Shown here: piece by piece, positions 1-6,792 of the stretch
Layout: each line of letters begins with the position of its first letter
Numbering within the stretch: position 1 is the stretch's first letter
Source: Prevotellaceae bacterium
GTDB taxonomy: Bacteria; Bacteroidota; Bacteroidia; Bacteroidales; UBA932
NCBI GenBank assembly: GCA_031289385.1
Contig: JAITPP010000178.1
Location: 1 to 6,819 of the forward strand
Direction: 5' to 3'
Length of the DNA: 6,819 bases
The notes under the pieces: generated by a model
Database searches by the model: none
The model's input: the letters and a program-made list of their open reading frames with translations, nothing else
What the model was told of the DNA's origin: nothing
Translations under genes and position numbers: made by a program

Positions 1-1335
1 TTCAATGAAAGTTTTACCCTTAAAACCAATTCTATTTTAGGCACGCTTTCCGATACAGTAGTCAATGAGTATGATTTGATATTGACAAATCCGCCATACG
101 TTACAAGCGGTAGCAGCAACTTGAAAGAGGAAATTAAAAAAGACGGCGAACTTGTAAATTATTTCAAAGTAAATGCAATGGGCGTTGAAGGTTTGTTTAT
201 GGAATGGATTATAAGAGCATTAAAACCCAACGGCAAAGCATTTATTGTTGTGCCTGACGGAATATTAGACAGAGGCGACCAAAAATATTTGAGAAAATTT
301 ATTTTGGATGAATGTTTTTTAGATGGAATTATTTCTTTGCCAGAAAATACATTTTTTACTACAAATAAAAAAACTTATATTATTTGTTTAACAAAAAAAA
401 CGGGCAAAAAAGAAATTCAACAAACGCCTGTCTTTTCTTATTTAGTTAGCGAAATAGGCGAAAGTCGCGATGTTTATCGTTTTGATATTGAGGAAAATGA
501 TTTGATAGAAGCAACTGAACTTTTTAATCTTTTCAAAGGCAATAAACAATCTTTTGCAAAATTTAACCACAATAAAAGATGCAAATCGTTAGAAGTGTCT
601 TTTTTTGAAAACAATATTAATGACAATTGGACTATTGATAAATGTTGGACTAACGAGGAACTTTTAGAATTGGGTATTGTTAAACAAATAAAAGAAGTTA
701 AATTCAATGATTTTCCGTTATTATTAGATGATTTGATACTTACTATTGAAGAATTGAAAGAAGAAATAAATAATTTACTTTCTACAAATGAAGAAATTTT
801 TGAGACAAAAGAATATAAATTATCAGATTTATTCGATTTCCCTTCTATTAAAGGTTTGACAAAAACATTTATTAAAAATAATTCGGGAAATATTCCTGTT
901 TATGGCGGACGACAAGATGAAGTTCCGATAGGTTATATTGCAGAGAATTTAAAGGATGTAAAATATTTTGAAAACTGTTTGGGTTGGAACAGAGAGGGTT
1001 CTGTAGGGTATGTTTTTTATCACCAACACAAATTTACAACAAACGACCACCACAGACCATTGTTAATAAAAGATGAATTTAAGAATGTATTAGACCCAAA
1101 TTATATTAAAATTAAATTGCAGGAACTACTTTTTAAACAGGGTTTTAGATGGAGTAAAACGGCGAGCAAAGAAAAAGTACAGAAACTGAAAATAGAATTG
1201 CCTATAAATGAAAGAAACAACATTAGTTTGGAAATACAAAACAGATTATCGGAACGAGCGCAAAAAATAGAAGAAATTAAACGGAAAATTCAAGAAAAAG
1301 GCAATTATTTAATAAACGTTAAAGTCATAATTTAA
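1..1335 (+). CDS. N6-adenine DNA methyltransferase fused to an HsdS-like specificity domain (5' partial)
   Basis: The frame is open from the first base, so the gene starts before the window and 444 codons are visible. The catalytic motif IV, NPPY, is at visible residues 30-33 and marks an N6-adenine methylase of the HsdM/N6_Mtase family. The usual downstream blocks follow: LKPNGKAFIVVPDGIL (about 74-89), a YLRKFIL helix and IISLPENTF (about 110-118). The SAM-binding motif I must lie upstream and is not seen. After a helical linker (about 240-265), residues from about 270 resemble a single type I specificity (Methylase_S) target-recognition domain. It ends in a long charged helix (about 410-430), the typical HsdS spacer. 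One protein would therefore modify adenine and choose the site, as in type IIG or M-S fusion enzymes. Whether a nuclease domain lies upstream cannot be seen. A bipartite site read by a dimer is inference. GC content looks lower than in the operon to the right. Confidence 0.9.
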   Translation, partial: FNESFTLKTNSILGTLSDTVVNEYDLILTNPPYVTSGSSNLKEEIKKDGELVNYFKVNAMGVEGLFMEWIIRALKPNGKAFIVVPDGILDRGDQKYLRKFILDECFLDGIISLPENTFFTTNKKTYIICLTKKTGKKEIQQTPVFSYLVSEIGESRDVYRFDIEENDLIEATELFNLFKGNKQSFAKFNHNKRCKSLEVSFFENNINDNWTIDKCWTNEELLELGIVKQIKEVKFNDFPLLLDDLILTIEELKEEINNLLSTNEEIFETKEYKLSDLFDFPSIKGLTKTFIKNNSGNIPVYGGRQDEVPIGYIAENLKDVKYFENCLGWNREGSVGYVFYHQHKFTTNDHHRPLLIKDEFKNVLDPNYIKIKLQELLFKQGFRWSKTASKEKVQKLKIELPINERNNISLEIQNRLSERAQKIEEIKRKIQEKGNYLINVKVII

Positions 1336-1336
1336 T

Positions 1337-1543
1337 ATGAAAATCAAAGAACTTATTCGTATTTTGCAGTTAGCACCCGACAAAGCAAAAGAAGTTTGGA
1401 TACCCGCTTTTGACGGCGAGCGTACAACTTTTATTGATTTCAACTTTGACGATGAAAATAATTTAGATTTATACGAAGTTATCAAAGAAGTTGAGCCATA
1501 TACTTTGGAAAAGATTACAGAGTTGGAAAAATTAAACCAATAG
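1337..1543 (+). CDS. Small acidic protein of unknown function, coupled to the methylase gene
   Basis: This 68-codon reading frame begins with ATG one base after the methylase stop (TAATATG), so translation is probably coupled. The product has a short helical start (MKIKELIRILQLAPDKAKEV), then a probable beta hairpin (WIPAFDGERTTFIDFNF), then an acidic tail. The opening resembles the start seen in many small phage and mobile-element proteins of the KELIxxLxxxPxDxxV kind, but I do not recognise a named family. No signal peptide or membrane segment is seen. Its 3' end overlaps an out-of-frame HsdS tail (1528-1692), so its last 10 or so residues may be a product of rearrangement rather than native sequence. 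Position suggests co-transcription with the restriction-modification gene. Any role in that system is unknown. Confidence 0.55.
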   Translation: MKIKELIRILQLAPDKAKEVWIPAFDGERTTFIDFNFDDENNLDLYEVIKEVEPYTLEKITELEKLNQ

Positions 1544-1692
1544 AAATTCCAATTTTTCTCAACTCAAAAGGCGAATTTAATTTATCCGCTCAAAGAGAAA
1601 TTGCCGAAAAATACCGCAAAATAGAACAAATCAAAAAAAGTATCTCGGAAGAATTGGATAAAATTTCCAATATCGAAATAGATTTTGACTAA
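1528..1692 (+). pseudogene. Orphan C-terminal tail of a second HsdS specificity subunit
   Basis: Read in the same frame as the methylase (codons from 1528 to the TAA at 1690-1692), the DNA encodes KIKPIEIPIFLNSKGEFN followed by LSAQREIAEKYRKIEQIKKS and an acidic end. The order (xIPI segment, short glycine turn, Q-EIAEKY-K-E-IKK coiled coil) is the classic end of a type I specificity subunit. It parallels the tail of the upstream fusion protein (LKIELPIN, then LSERAQKIEEIKRKI). No start codon or target-recognition domain precedes it. The frame is closed by a TGA at 1492-1494, and the small gene at 1337-1543 runs in another frame. I read it as a relic left by recombination or deletion. A frameshifted C-terminal extension of the small gene is the alternative, but I see no slippery heptamer at the join. 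Confidence 0.7.
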
Positions 1693-1762
1693 AAATATTT
1701 TATGCAATTTCATTGATTTATTAAGTTGTAATACTTTGATTTACAGCCCAAATACCACCGCT

Positions 1763-2887
1763 CTATTTCTCTTTTTTCCGCTTTTTTCGTTTCTTGTAAA
1801 AAATATAATATCCTGTAAGCGGCAAACTTGCGCCTACAAGAGCGGCTATAAATGTTATGATTTTTGAAAACCATCCGCCCCATGCGCCAACATGCAAAGT
1901 GTATAACCAACCGCGTATTTTTGTCGATTTATCTGCCTTTGCATAAGGTTGATACGCCGTAATTTCACCTGTTTTTGCATCAAATGTATATCTGTCGGCA
2001 GCGCGCACATTTCCCCAAATGCGTTTTTGCGAAACCGTTGCCGATTCGTTTTGAATAGCAATTATTTTATAATCAATGTTTTGATTTCTAATTTCTTCAA
2101 ATATATTTTGCCAATGAGTAAAATCTATGCTTTGCGCATTTCTGTCGCCGCTGTCTGTTTGTTGATTTCCTTGTTTTTGCTGTTCGTTGTTTCTGTTGTG
2201 TTGATTATGATTCATTGTCGGCAGTTCTGCGCCGAAAAGTTTGTAAACCCCAACATTATACCATTTAAAGGAATATGTTAATCCTGTGAGTGCCAGCGTT
2301 AAAAGTATCATACAAGTAAGAGTTCCCGCCGATAAGTGCATATCATACCAAAACCGTTTCCAGCCTTTGTTTACATTTATCGTATATAGTCGTTTTACGC
2401 CTTTGCGGTTTTTGGGAACAACAATAATAATGCCTGTAATGAGTATTATAACAAGCAAAAGCGTAGAATAACCTGTAATGGGTTTTCCTATTTTTACGTT
2501 GAGAAGCCAGCGATGAATTTGCATAATTTTTGCAAAAAAATTGTTGCCGAATTGGCTGATTTCAACCAATTTGCCTGTGTATGGATTTACGTATGCCGTA
2601 ACTCTTGAGCCTTCGGCAAGATTCATCACATAATTGCGTTTGGGATTGGCGGAAATACTTACGCCTGCAACCGAATTGTTTTCTAATTGCGAATTTACTA
2701 ATGGAATCAACCTGTCTAACGTCATCGGCTCGCCGTTTATTTCTTTTACAAAGAAGCGTTCGGGATACAGCGTTTCTTCTATTTCCGTGCGAAATATCAA
2801 AATTGCGCCTGTTAAACATATTATTGTGATAATCAGTCCGATTGGGAATGATATCCAGAGATGTATTTTGCGAATTGTTTTTTTCAT
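1763..2887 (-). CDS. xusC: PepSY-associated inner-membrane protein, XusC-like (putative siderophore-iron reductase)
   Basis: This 374-residue protein has the PepSY_TM (PiuB/FoxB-like) layout. There is a short basic N-terminus, membrane helix 1 (about 11-32), a periplasmic domain with a PepSY-like turn (VNPYTGKLV, about 100-108), helix 2 (138-157), a basic cytoplasmic loop, helix 3 (186-207), a second periplasmic domain with DAKTGEIT (303-310), helix 4 (341-363), and a lysine/arginine-rich cytoplasmic end. Conserved-looking histidines sit at the helix ends: H9, H125, H184 and H332. In the related FoxB, histidines of this kind bind haem for reduction of siderophore iron; applying that here is inference. 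An Asn/Gln-rich low-complexity stretch with two histidines fills about 225-245. It is third in the operon, after the DUF4374 lipoprotein gene, matching XusC of Bacteroides. The MKKTIRKIHLW start is typical of the family. The stop is TAG. Confidence 0.85.
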   Translation of the reverse strand: MKKTIRKIHLWISFPIGLIITIICLTGAILIFRTEIEETLYPERFFVKEINGEPMTLDRLIPLVNSQLENNSVAGVSISANPKRNYVMNLAEGSRVTAYVNPYTGKLVEISQFGNNFFAKIMQIHRWLLNVKIGKPITGYSTLLLVIILITGIIIVVPKNRKGVKRLYTINVNKGWKRFWYDMHLSAGTLTCMILLTLALTGLTYSFKWYNVGVYKLFGAELPTMNHNQHNRNNEQQKQGNQQTDSGDRNAQSIDFTHWQNIFEEIRNQNIDYKIIAIQNESATVSQKRIWGNVRAADRYTFDAKTGEITAYQPYAKADKSTKIRGWLYTLHVGAWGGWFSKIITFIAALVGASLPLTGYYIFYKKRKKRKKEK

Positions 2888-2910
2888 TTGATATGAGTTT
2901 AAATAATAAT

Positions 2911-3031
2911 GAGGCTGTGCCGTAAAGTTTGTTTCTATAACGAATAATGCAATTTTTTTACAAAATATGGTTTATAAATTTGATTTTCAAATTATTTGCA
3001 TTATTGTCATTTTCACTTTTGATACAGTCTC
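2911..3031. mobile_element. MITE-like palindromic element between xusB and xusC
   Basis: The ends are related inverted repeats. The left end starts GAGGCTGTGCC (2911-2921). The right end, read on the minus strand from 3031, starts GAGACTGTATC; eight of the first eleven bases match. Inside, AATAATGCAA (2943-2952) is perfectly inverted at 2996-3005, and AATTTGA (2977-2983) is inverted at 2987-2993 around a 3-base loop. The element is 121 bp and non-coding. It fills most of the 153-bp gap between xusB and xusC and begins nine bases beyond the xusB stop. AT flanks both ends (2909-2910 and 3032-3033), a possible but very weak target duplication. Ends of the form GAGRCTGT are familiar from Bacteroidetes insertion sequences, but I cannot assign a family. 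It could also act as a folded RNA or as an attenuator between the two genes. Confidence 0.55.
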
Positions 3032-3040
3032 ATATCTTTT

Positions 3041-4345
3041 TCAAATATTATTGTAAATTAATCTGCCGACAGCATTTATGCTTGTTGCGCCGCTTATGTT
3101 TATACCTTTGATTGCCAACGCATTTGCAGGTTCAATTATATAAATTGTTGGATTGGCGTTTTCGGCAACTATCGGAAAATACATTTTACCTTCGTATGAT
3201 AGCGGTTGCCCTGTTGCTGTTATTTTATTTTTGCTTGGAATACCGCTTATCCACGAAAATGTTTTTGTCTCCATATTTACTATTCCGTACTGAGTTGCTG
3301 CGCCTAATCCCGAAACGGTCAAGTCGTTATATAATTCGAGCATGAAATAATTGTCGGTAATGTGCCACACTTTTCTGAAACGGTAACCGCCTGTTTTTTC
3401 TTCGATATTAAAATAATACGAAGGGTTGAATGTTGTTGCGTTCTTGTTGATTTTCAACGCTCCGCAAGGTTTTGTTGTGGCGCTTTCAAACGAGCCCGAA
3501 AAAACATAAACATCGCCATTGTCGGATTTTCCTATTTGCGAATAATATTGCGACCTGTAACGCCCTGATGAATAACTTATTCTGTCATCTCTGTAAATGC
3601 GTTTCAGATTTAAGTTTGCATCGAATGTCGCAACCCATACGCTGTCGGGATATGTAATTGTTCCCGAACTTGCACCGCCCGTTGCACTTGAATCTATGGG
3701 CTGAGAAACTACCAATCCCGTAAGAAATTCGCCGTTTCCCATATCTACAATTCCCGAAAACGTGGCTTGTTCGCCGTTTCCCGTGATATTCAACGTTGTA
3801 ATTGTTTTTTCTTGCAATGAAAGTCCGTTTTTTAAATCAATAAAATTGAACGTAACGCCGTCGGTTCTTGGATTTCCGTTTTTGTCAATAAGCACGTTGC
3901 CGTTAGCATCTACGGGAGTTTGTCCGCCAACGCCTGTTAAAGCGTATTTGTCGAAAAATCCGTAAGATGTAAACCGCGACGAAATCTGAAACTGCCCTAA
4001 TTCCTGCAACGTTCCGTCTTGTTTTACAGCGTATCCCAAGCCTATTCCCGGATTTCCTTGCTGATATATCAAGCCTATGGCAGCCGATGGATTGTTGTTG
4101 AATATCCACGTGTATCCCGACATTTCGAGCGTTTTATTGTTGTTTGCGATAGATAAATCGCCTGTTTCCAAATTGTCGGTTTGTATTATATATTCTGACG
4201 ATTCGCCGGAAACGGAAAGGAAAAACGAGCCTGTCGTTTTGGGTTTAACGTTGTTTTCATTATTCTCACACGAGTTGAAAATCAATGTATTGCATGTAAT
4301 AAATGCTACTAAAAGCGTTTTTTTAAAAATTGTTTTTGTGTTCAT
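3041..4345 (-). CDS. xusB: DUF4374 surface lipoprotein, XusB-like siderophore-binding protein
   Basis: This 434-residue protein has a lipoprotein signal peptide: a lysine-containing N-terminus, a hydrophobic stretch, then LIFNSC with the lipidated cysteine at 26. The acidic residues just after it (CENNEN) fit a Bacteroidetes surface-export signal. The rest is rich in short beta strands and matches DUF4374, a beta-propeller-like family. A recognisable block at about 248-299 contains RDDRISYSSGRYRSQ, then GDVYVFSGSF, then a conserved PCGALKIN strand. In Bacteroides the homologue XusB binds ferric enterobactin-type siderophores at the cell surface and passes them to the XusA receptor; the ligand here is inferred. 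A DANGN...DKNGN pair (146-158) may be a calcium-type loop. The gene starts 11 bp after the receptor stop, so the two are surely co-transcribed. The stop is TGA. Length is usual for the family. Confidence 0.88.
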   Translation of the reverse strand: MNTKTIFKKTLLVAFITCNTLIFNSCENNENNVKPKTTGSFFLSVSGESSEYIIQTDNLETGDLSIANNNKTLEMSGYTWIFNNNPSAAIGLIYQQGNPGIGLGYAVKQDGTLQELGQFQISSRFTSYGFFDKYALTGVGGQTPVDANGNVLIDKNGNPRTDGVTFNFIDLKNGLSLQEKTITTLNITGNGEQATFSGIVDMGNGEFLTGLVVSQPIDSSATGGASSGTITYPDSVWVATFDANLNLKRIYRDDRISYSSGRYRSQYYSQIGKSDNGDVYVFSGSFESATTKPCGALKINKNATTFNPSYYFNIEEKTGGYRFRKVWHITDNYFMLELYNDLTVSGLGAATQYGIVNMETKTFSWISGIPSKNKITATGQPLSYEGKMYFPIVAENANPTIYIIEPANALAIKGINISGATSINAVGRLIYNNI

Positions 4346-4356
4346 AAAATTTAATG

Positions 4357-6525
4357 TTATTTGAAATTATTATTAAAGAAAAAATATCTTAATTTTACCG
4401 AAAAACTACGTCCGGGTTTTTGTAAACTGTAATTATCGTATAATATTTCATCGGTTATATTTTTGATTTCTAATGAAATATTATATTTACCATTTTTAAG
4501 CGTATAAGTTATATTCAAGTCGTGCGATAATTGCATTGGTATTATAATATCGCCACCTTCGCTTTTCCAATCGCGAAAAAACGAATGTACATAACTGAGA
4601 TTATATCCAAACGAAAAAACATTGTCCTTACCCAATAAATTGTGTATATTATAATTAGCATCAATATTTCCGAAAAAATACGGGACATTCGGCATGCAAT
4701 CTTTATAATAAATAAGTTCGCGTCCGCCAACATCATATTTTTCCATATTTCTGATATTCTGATAAGTAATGTTTCCGCCTGCCGAAAATTTATTTTTATA
4801 AAAATATCGGGCTTCAAAATCAATGCCTGCATTAATTACTTTTCCGTGATTGGTATAAAAAGCGCCGCCGTAGCGTTGCTCTATTTGCCGCCTGATATAA
4901 TCTCTTGTATATCTGTATATTAACCCAGCATCAAAATATACCGAATGTGTATTATTCCACGCATTGCTGTAACTGATATTGACGTTAATATTGCGGCTGC
5001 TTTCGGGTTTCAGCGACACGTCGCCTGTTTCTAAAACTTCGTCGCCAAATAGTTCTCGCTCAGACGGTAAACGATATGCCTTTTCGAAAGATGCTTTAAT
5101 CTGAAACGAAGATGTTAAAAAATAAGTCATAAGAATTCCGTAACCTGTTGTGTTAAATGATTTTTCTTTTTCTTCGTAAACCTCTGTGCTTGTTGTTGAA
5201 ACATTTACAGGACCTTTTACATTTACATCGTAATATTTGAAAAACGCCGAAGTATTCCATCGTTTATCGGGTTCAAATTTATAAGAAAATCCTAAAACGT
5301 TTTTTGAGTTTTTTCGCTGCATAAAGGTTGATACATTGCTTGTTTCGGAATTGGCGGCGGCATCGGTTGCTTTGCGAACAAACGCGCTGAACAGATTGTT
5401 CAATGCAAAATAATGTTTTTCGTTTAATCTATAATTCAGATTAACAGATATTAATGCGTTTTTATTATCGTATTCGCTCAACGAATATTGTCCTTCTCCT
5501 TTTGTACCTTTTTTTCGGTATTCGCCGTTCCAATTGTATTGTCGAGCCAATGTGTCGGTATTGTTATTTCTTGCGATGTTATAATTTGCTGTTAGCGAAA
5601 AGTTTAGGTTTGATACAATGAGGTTTTTCTTTTCGTAATTCAATGTTGGAATAATGCTTTTGGCTCTGCGTTCTTTTCCGCCGTAAACAATTTTCATCAA
5701 ATTAGCGTTTTGAATATCATCCTTTTCTTGACTTAAAGTGATGCCCAGCAGCAATTTATCTGCCCACGTTTTATTAACTACTCCTACTTTTGCAATTACG
5801 GCTTCGTTGTGATAATTATCATGAAATCTTTTAAACCAATACTCATCTGTCGAATAATTACTTGTCTGTAAATCAAGCAATTTTGTTCTGACTTTATAAC
5901 TGTTATCCGAATAATTTTGATACGCATTTAATTGAAAAACAAAACCGTTTTTTGTTGTATGTCCTAAACTTATATTGGATTTATGCGTGTTAAACGAGCC
6001 GTAAGTGTATGAAACATCTAAATAAGTTTTTCGCAACTGCTTGGTAACGATATTGATAGCCCCGCCCAATGCATCTGCGCAAAATTCTATGGGAACAACG
6101 CCTTTGTAAACATCAATGCGATCGGCTAAATTGACAGGCATATTGTTTATCTGAAACGACGAGCCAAAGCCCTCCATCGGCATTCCGTCCATAAAAATTT
6201 TGATATGCTTTCCGCTAAAACCGTTTATCGAAATTTGCGAGTCCGAGCCAACGCCGCCCGTTTCACGTATTTTTATACCCGAAATTCTGTCGAGAGTTTG
6301 TGTGATGCTTAAAGTTGTGTTGTACAATAATTTAGTATCAATACTTACAACATTATATGCCGATTCGTTAATCTCTCTCACCTTGCTTTTTCCTACAATT
6401 ATAACACTGTCAATTTTGTCGTGGCGCATATCATTATCGGATGATGATATTTTATTGTTTTGCGAAAATGCAGAGTTAAAAATTAAGAAAAACAATGAAC
6501 AATAATAAAATTTTAATTTAGCCAT
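4357..6525 (-). CDS. xusA: TonB-dependent outer-membrane receptor, XusA-like (ferric xenosiderophore uptake)
   Basis: This 722-residue protein is full length for a siderophore-type TonB receptor. A signal peptide (1 to about 21, ending NSAFSQ) is followed by a TonB box, DSVIIVGKS (39-47). The plug domain (about 53-162) has LDRISGIKIRETGG, the strand ISINGF, then IKIFMDGMP and DALGGAINIVTK. The 22-strand barrel fills the rest. The family landmarks YRLPSERELFGD (484-495) and SLKPESSRN (504-512) are present, as is the C-terminal block KNITDEILYDNY...KPGRSFSVKLRY (688-714). There is no N-terminal carboxypeptidase-regulatory-like domain and no partner SusD gene, so this is an iron-siderophore type rather than a glycan-uptake type. 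Plug residue C149 replaces the usual small residue before ADALGG. It is first in the operon, with a Fur-like site just upstream. The start ATG at 6523-6525 leads directly into the signal peptide. The substrate is inferred from the XusB and XusC neighbours. Confidence 0.92.
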   Translation of the reverse strand: MAKLKFYYCSLFFLIFNSAFSQNNKISSSDNDMRHDKIDSVIIVGKSKVREINESAYNVVSIDTKLLYNTTLSITQTLDRISGIKIRETGGVGSDSQISINGFSGKHIKIFMDGMPMEGFGSSFQINNMPVNLADRIDVYKGVVPIEFCADALGGAINIVTKQLRKTYLDVSYTYGSFNTHKSNISLGHTTKNGFVFQLNAYQNYSDNSYKVRTKLLDLQTSNYSTDEYWFKRFHDNYHNEAVIAKVGVVNKTWADKLLLGITLSQEKDDIQNANLMKIVYGGKERRAKSIIPTLNYEKKNLIVSNLNFSLTANYNIARNNNTDTLARQYNWNGEYRKKGTKGEGQYSLSEYDNKNALISVNLNYRLNEKHYFALNNLFSAFVRKATDAAANSETSNVSTFMQRKNSKNVLGFSYKFEPDKRWNTSAFFKYYDVNVKGPVNVSTTSTEVYEEKEKSFNTTGYGILMTYFLTSSFQIKASFEKAYRLPSERELFGDEVLETGDVSLKPESSRNINVNISYSNAWNNTHSVYFDAGLIYRYTRDYIRRQIEQRYGGAFYTNHGKVINAGIDFEARYFYKNKFSAGGNITYQNIRNMEKYDVGGRELIYYKDCMPNVPYFFGNIDANYNIHNLLGKDNVFSFGYNLSYVHSFFRDWKSEGGDIIIPMQLSHDLNITYTLKNGKYNISLEIKNITDEILYDNYSLQKPGRSFSVKLRYFFFNNNFK

Positions 6526-6545
6526 TCTTAATTATACTTTAATTA

Positions 6546-6560
6546 TAATAATGATTATGA
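6546..6560 (-). promoter_or_regulatory. Fur-box-like palindrome upstream of xusA
   Basis: The minus strand reads TCATAATCATTATTA, which matches 13 of 15 positions of the classical 7-1-7 Fur consensus TGATAATNATTATCA. It lies in the predicted 5' leader, 20 bases before the xusA start codon. Binding of Fur with iron there would block expression of the siderophore operon in iron-rich conditions. The region is very AT-rich, so a chance match is possible; the gene context is what makes it credible. Confidence 0.5.
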
Positions 6561-6617
6561 AACGATTATAAATAAATATTATTGTTGAATTGATTTATAA
6601 CGATTCAAAAACAGCGA

Positions 6618-6645
6618 CAAAGATATACACTCCCAAAACCGCAAA
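6618..6645 (-). promoter_or_regulatory. Candidate Bacteroidetes promoter of the xus operon
   Basis: On the minus strand TATCTTTG (6618-6625) fits the Bacteroidetes -7 consensus TAnnTTTG exactly. A TTTG (6642-6645) lies 16 bases upstream as a possible -33 element, slightly closer than usual. Transcription would start near 6610, leaving a leader of about 85 bases that contains the Fur-like site. No other exact TAnnTTTG was found upstream of the operon. Confidence 0.5.
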
Positions 6646-6708
6646 AAATACCTATTCGTAGTGAATTTTCATTGAAAATATAACGATTTTTGGGTATAAT
6701 CTTAAAAT

Positions 6709-6736
6709 AATTGAGAATTGAGAATTGAAAATTGGA
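6709..6736. repeat. Four tandem copies of an AATTGAR heptamer
   Basis: Copies start at 6709, 6716, 6723 and 6730 and read AATTGAG, AATTGAG, AATTGAA and AATTGGA. Short repeats like this are common between genes in Bacteroidetes. They lie upstream of the xusA promoter and have no evident function. Confidence 0.7.
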
Positions 6737-6739
6737 GGT

Positions 6740-6757
6740 ATGCAGATAATGCAGATT
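6740..6757. repeat. Tandem 9-bp duplication
   Basis: ATGCAGATA (6740-6748) is directly followed by ATGCAGATT (6749-6757), one mismatch. It is probably a slippage product in non-coding DNA. Confidence 0.6.
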
Positions 6758-6766
6758 CTTAGATAA

Positions 6767-6792
6767 ATTAATAATTAACGATTAATAATTAA
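6767..6792. repeat. Direct repeat of a 12-bp AT-only unit
   Basis: ATTAATAATTAA occurs at 6767-6778 and again at 6781-6792, a 14-bp period with CG between the copies. This kind of sequence is frequent between Bacteroidetes genes. It could mark the far edge of the xusA control region; no gene is seen beyond it before the window ends. Confidence 0.65.

Noticed and set aside
367..400. A7 and A8 tracts in the methylase gene as a possible phase-variation switch
   Set aside because: Tracts of this length are common in lysine codons of such AT-rich DNA, and the frame is intact through both.
1516..1545. Programmed -1 frameshift joining the 68-codon gene to the HsdS tail
   Set aside because: No X-XXY-YYZ slippery heptamer in the needed register and no clear downstream structure; a relic is the simpler reading.
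1693..1762. Terminator between the convergent restriction-modification locus and xus operon
   Set aside because: Only a 4-bp stem was found, with no GC-rich hairpin followed by a T run on either strand.
1685..1867. Plus-strand reading frame of 60 codons downstream of the HsdS relic
   Set aside because: Its 3' part is antisense to the XusC gene, the composition is cysteine and phenylalanine rich without a recognisable fold, and no ribosome or promoter signal supports it.
1949..2281. Plus-strand 110-codon reading frame inside xusC
   Set aside because: It is a shadow of the well-supported minus-strand PepSY gene; the hydrophobic look comes from reading its complement.
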